From positions 1-6,698 of the forward strand of contig NZ_JAVWNC010000084.1 of NCBI RefSeq assembly GCF_036637135.1: a DNA stretch of 6,698 nucleotides, in the 5' to 3' direction. Of the stretch, positions 6,428 through 6,698 are shown piece by piece. The notes under the pieces are model-generated. The model saw nothing but the letters and a program-made list of their open reading frames with translations. It did no database searches and was not told where the DNA came from. A program made the translations under genes and the position numbers. The stretch's first letter is position 1. Each line of letters starts with the position of its first letter. This DNA comes from Anaerorhabdus sp036637135. Lineage in GTDB: Bacteria; Bacillota_I; Bacilli_A; Erysipelotrichales; Erysipelotrichaceae.

Positions 6428-6657
6428 ATTCTCATCTCCCGCTCTAAAATCTCATCTACTTCCCTAACACATAAAAAGTTTAATACTTTTACTAAACTGA
6501 TTATATCATCGAAATCATTGCCTTGTTTAGAATATATTAAAGTTTTTGTATTTAATAAAGTAAGTTCATTTACTAGTATCATATTATTCATTCTAGTTTC
6601 TTTTCTTATTAATTGAAATAAATAAATTGTATTAGCTCTTATTTTCATGTATTTCAA
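6424..6657 (-). CDS. Doubtful small ORF upstream of the hydrolase (hypothetical)
   Basis: This is an open frame of 77 codons from a TTG at 6657, or 74 from the more natural ATG at 6648, whose TGA overlaps the hydrolase TTG by four bases. No SD is visible before either start, nor before the internal ATG at 6591. The product is soluble and Leu/Ile-rich, with no signal peptide. Its last 35 residues (FDDIISLVKVLNFLCVREVDEI region) look like one amphipathic helix followed by a short strand-like end. This is faintly like small wHTH-type 'middle component' proteins of ABC-three-component systems, but that is only an impression and no partner genes are in view. A good candidate promoter for the hydrolase (6500-6529) lies inside the frame. 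It may be a real coupled gene, a remnant, or a chance frame. Confidence 0.35.
   Translation of the reverse strand: MKYMKIRANTIYLFQLIRKETRMNNMILVNELTLLNTKTLIYSKQGNDFDDIISLVKVLNFLCVREVDEILEREMRI
6500..6529 (-). promoter_or_regulatory. Candidate extended -10 promoter of the hydrolase gene
   Basis: On the minus strand TAAACA (6524-6529), an 18-base spacer, and a perfect TATAAT (6500-6505) preceded by TGA, giving the TGnTATAAT extended -10. RNA would start near 6493, about 65 bases before the TTG start at 6427. It is the best promoter match in the window by consensus. Confidence 0.6.
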
Positions 6658-6672
6658 AATAATATAAGCATT

Positions 6673-6697
6673 AAAAAAGCCTTAATTTAAAGGCTTA
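6673..6697 (-). terminator. Rho-independent terminator of a gene beyond the window
   Basis: The minus-strand RNA forms a perfect 7-bp stem AAGCCTT / AAGGCTT with a 6-base loop, and the T-run continues through TTTTTT before AATGC. It sits only 16 bases above the TTG of the small ORF and so marks the end of the neighbouring minus-strand transcription unit. Confidence 0.75.
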
Positions 6698-6698
6698 A

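Noticed and set aside
6629..6657. TTGAAA - 17 bases - TAATAC as an upstream promoter for the small ORF and hydrolase
   Set aside because: The -10 matches only 3 of 6, and the better TACAAT 3 bases on makes the spacer 20. The TTG codon at 6657 would lie in the -35 box. The promoter at 6500-6529 is clearly better.
1..6698. CRISPR array, tRNA, rRNA, insertion sequence, known riboswitch
   Set aside because: I found no spaced direct repeats, no cloverleaf or rRNA-like sequence, no transposase motif and no recognisable riboswitch core on either strand.

Overview
The window is AT-rich, uses GTG and TTG starts alongside ATG, has good Shine-Dalgarno (SD) sites, and reads with the standard bacterial code (TGA is a stop, TGG is Trp). 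Together with three lipobox-bearing exported proteins and a YesM/YesN-type two-component pair, this points to a low-GC Gram-positive bacterium (Bacillota). I cannot name the genus from the sequence. Every supported gene lies on the minus strand, so the window is transcribed from high to low coordinates.

Layout in transcription order. (1) The high-coordinate edge carries a minus-strand terminator (6673-6697) for a gene outside the window. (2) Next comes a doubtful 77-codon ORF (6424-6657), which contains a good candidate promoter, and then a membrane-attached serine beta-lactamase/penicillin-binding-protein-like hydrolase (5321-6427, TTG start), followed by a terminator (5248-5269). (3) The 386-base gap 4935-5320 holds that terminator, a possible short transcript with a 29-codon ORF and its own strong terminator (5055-5083), and then the promoter and a perfect 13-bp dyad upstream of the next operon. 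(4) A five-gene operon follows: ccdA-like membrane thiol reductase (4233-4934), TlpA/ResA-type thioredoxin lipoprotein (3601-4218), MsrA-MsrB fusion lipoprotein (2515-3588), AraC-type response regulator (1699-2463), and a YesM-type histidine kinase (1-1696) that runs off the low-coordinate edge within a few residues of its expected end.

How it fits together. The first three products form a complete extracytoplasmic methionine sulfoxide repair chain. CcdA carries electrons across the membrane, the lipoprotein thioredoxin receives them through its CPIC motif, and it re-reduces the disulfides formed in MsrAB as MsrAB repairs oxidised methionine on the cell surface. The two-component pair is joined to the same operon. 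This gene order matches, from memory, the pneumococcal ccdA1-etrx1-msrAB1 locus followed by two-component system 09, so the system itself is not new. The less ordinary points are a methionine-rich linker in the thioredoxin, a cysteine-free but methionine-containing sensor domain, a hairpin between msrAB and the regulator gene whose U-tract lies on the opposite strand, and near-identical terminator repeats bracketing the hydrolase unit.
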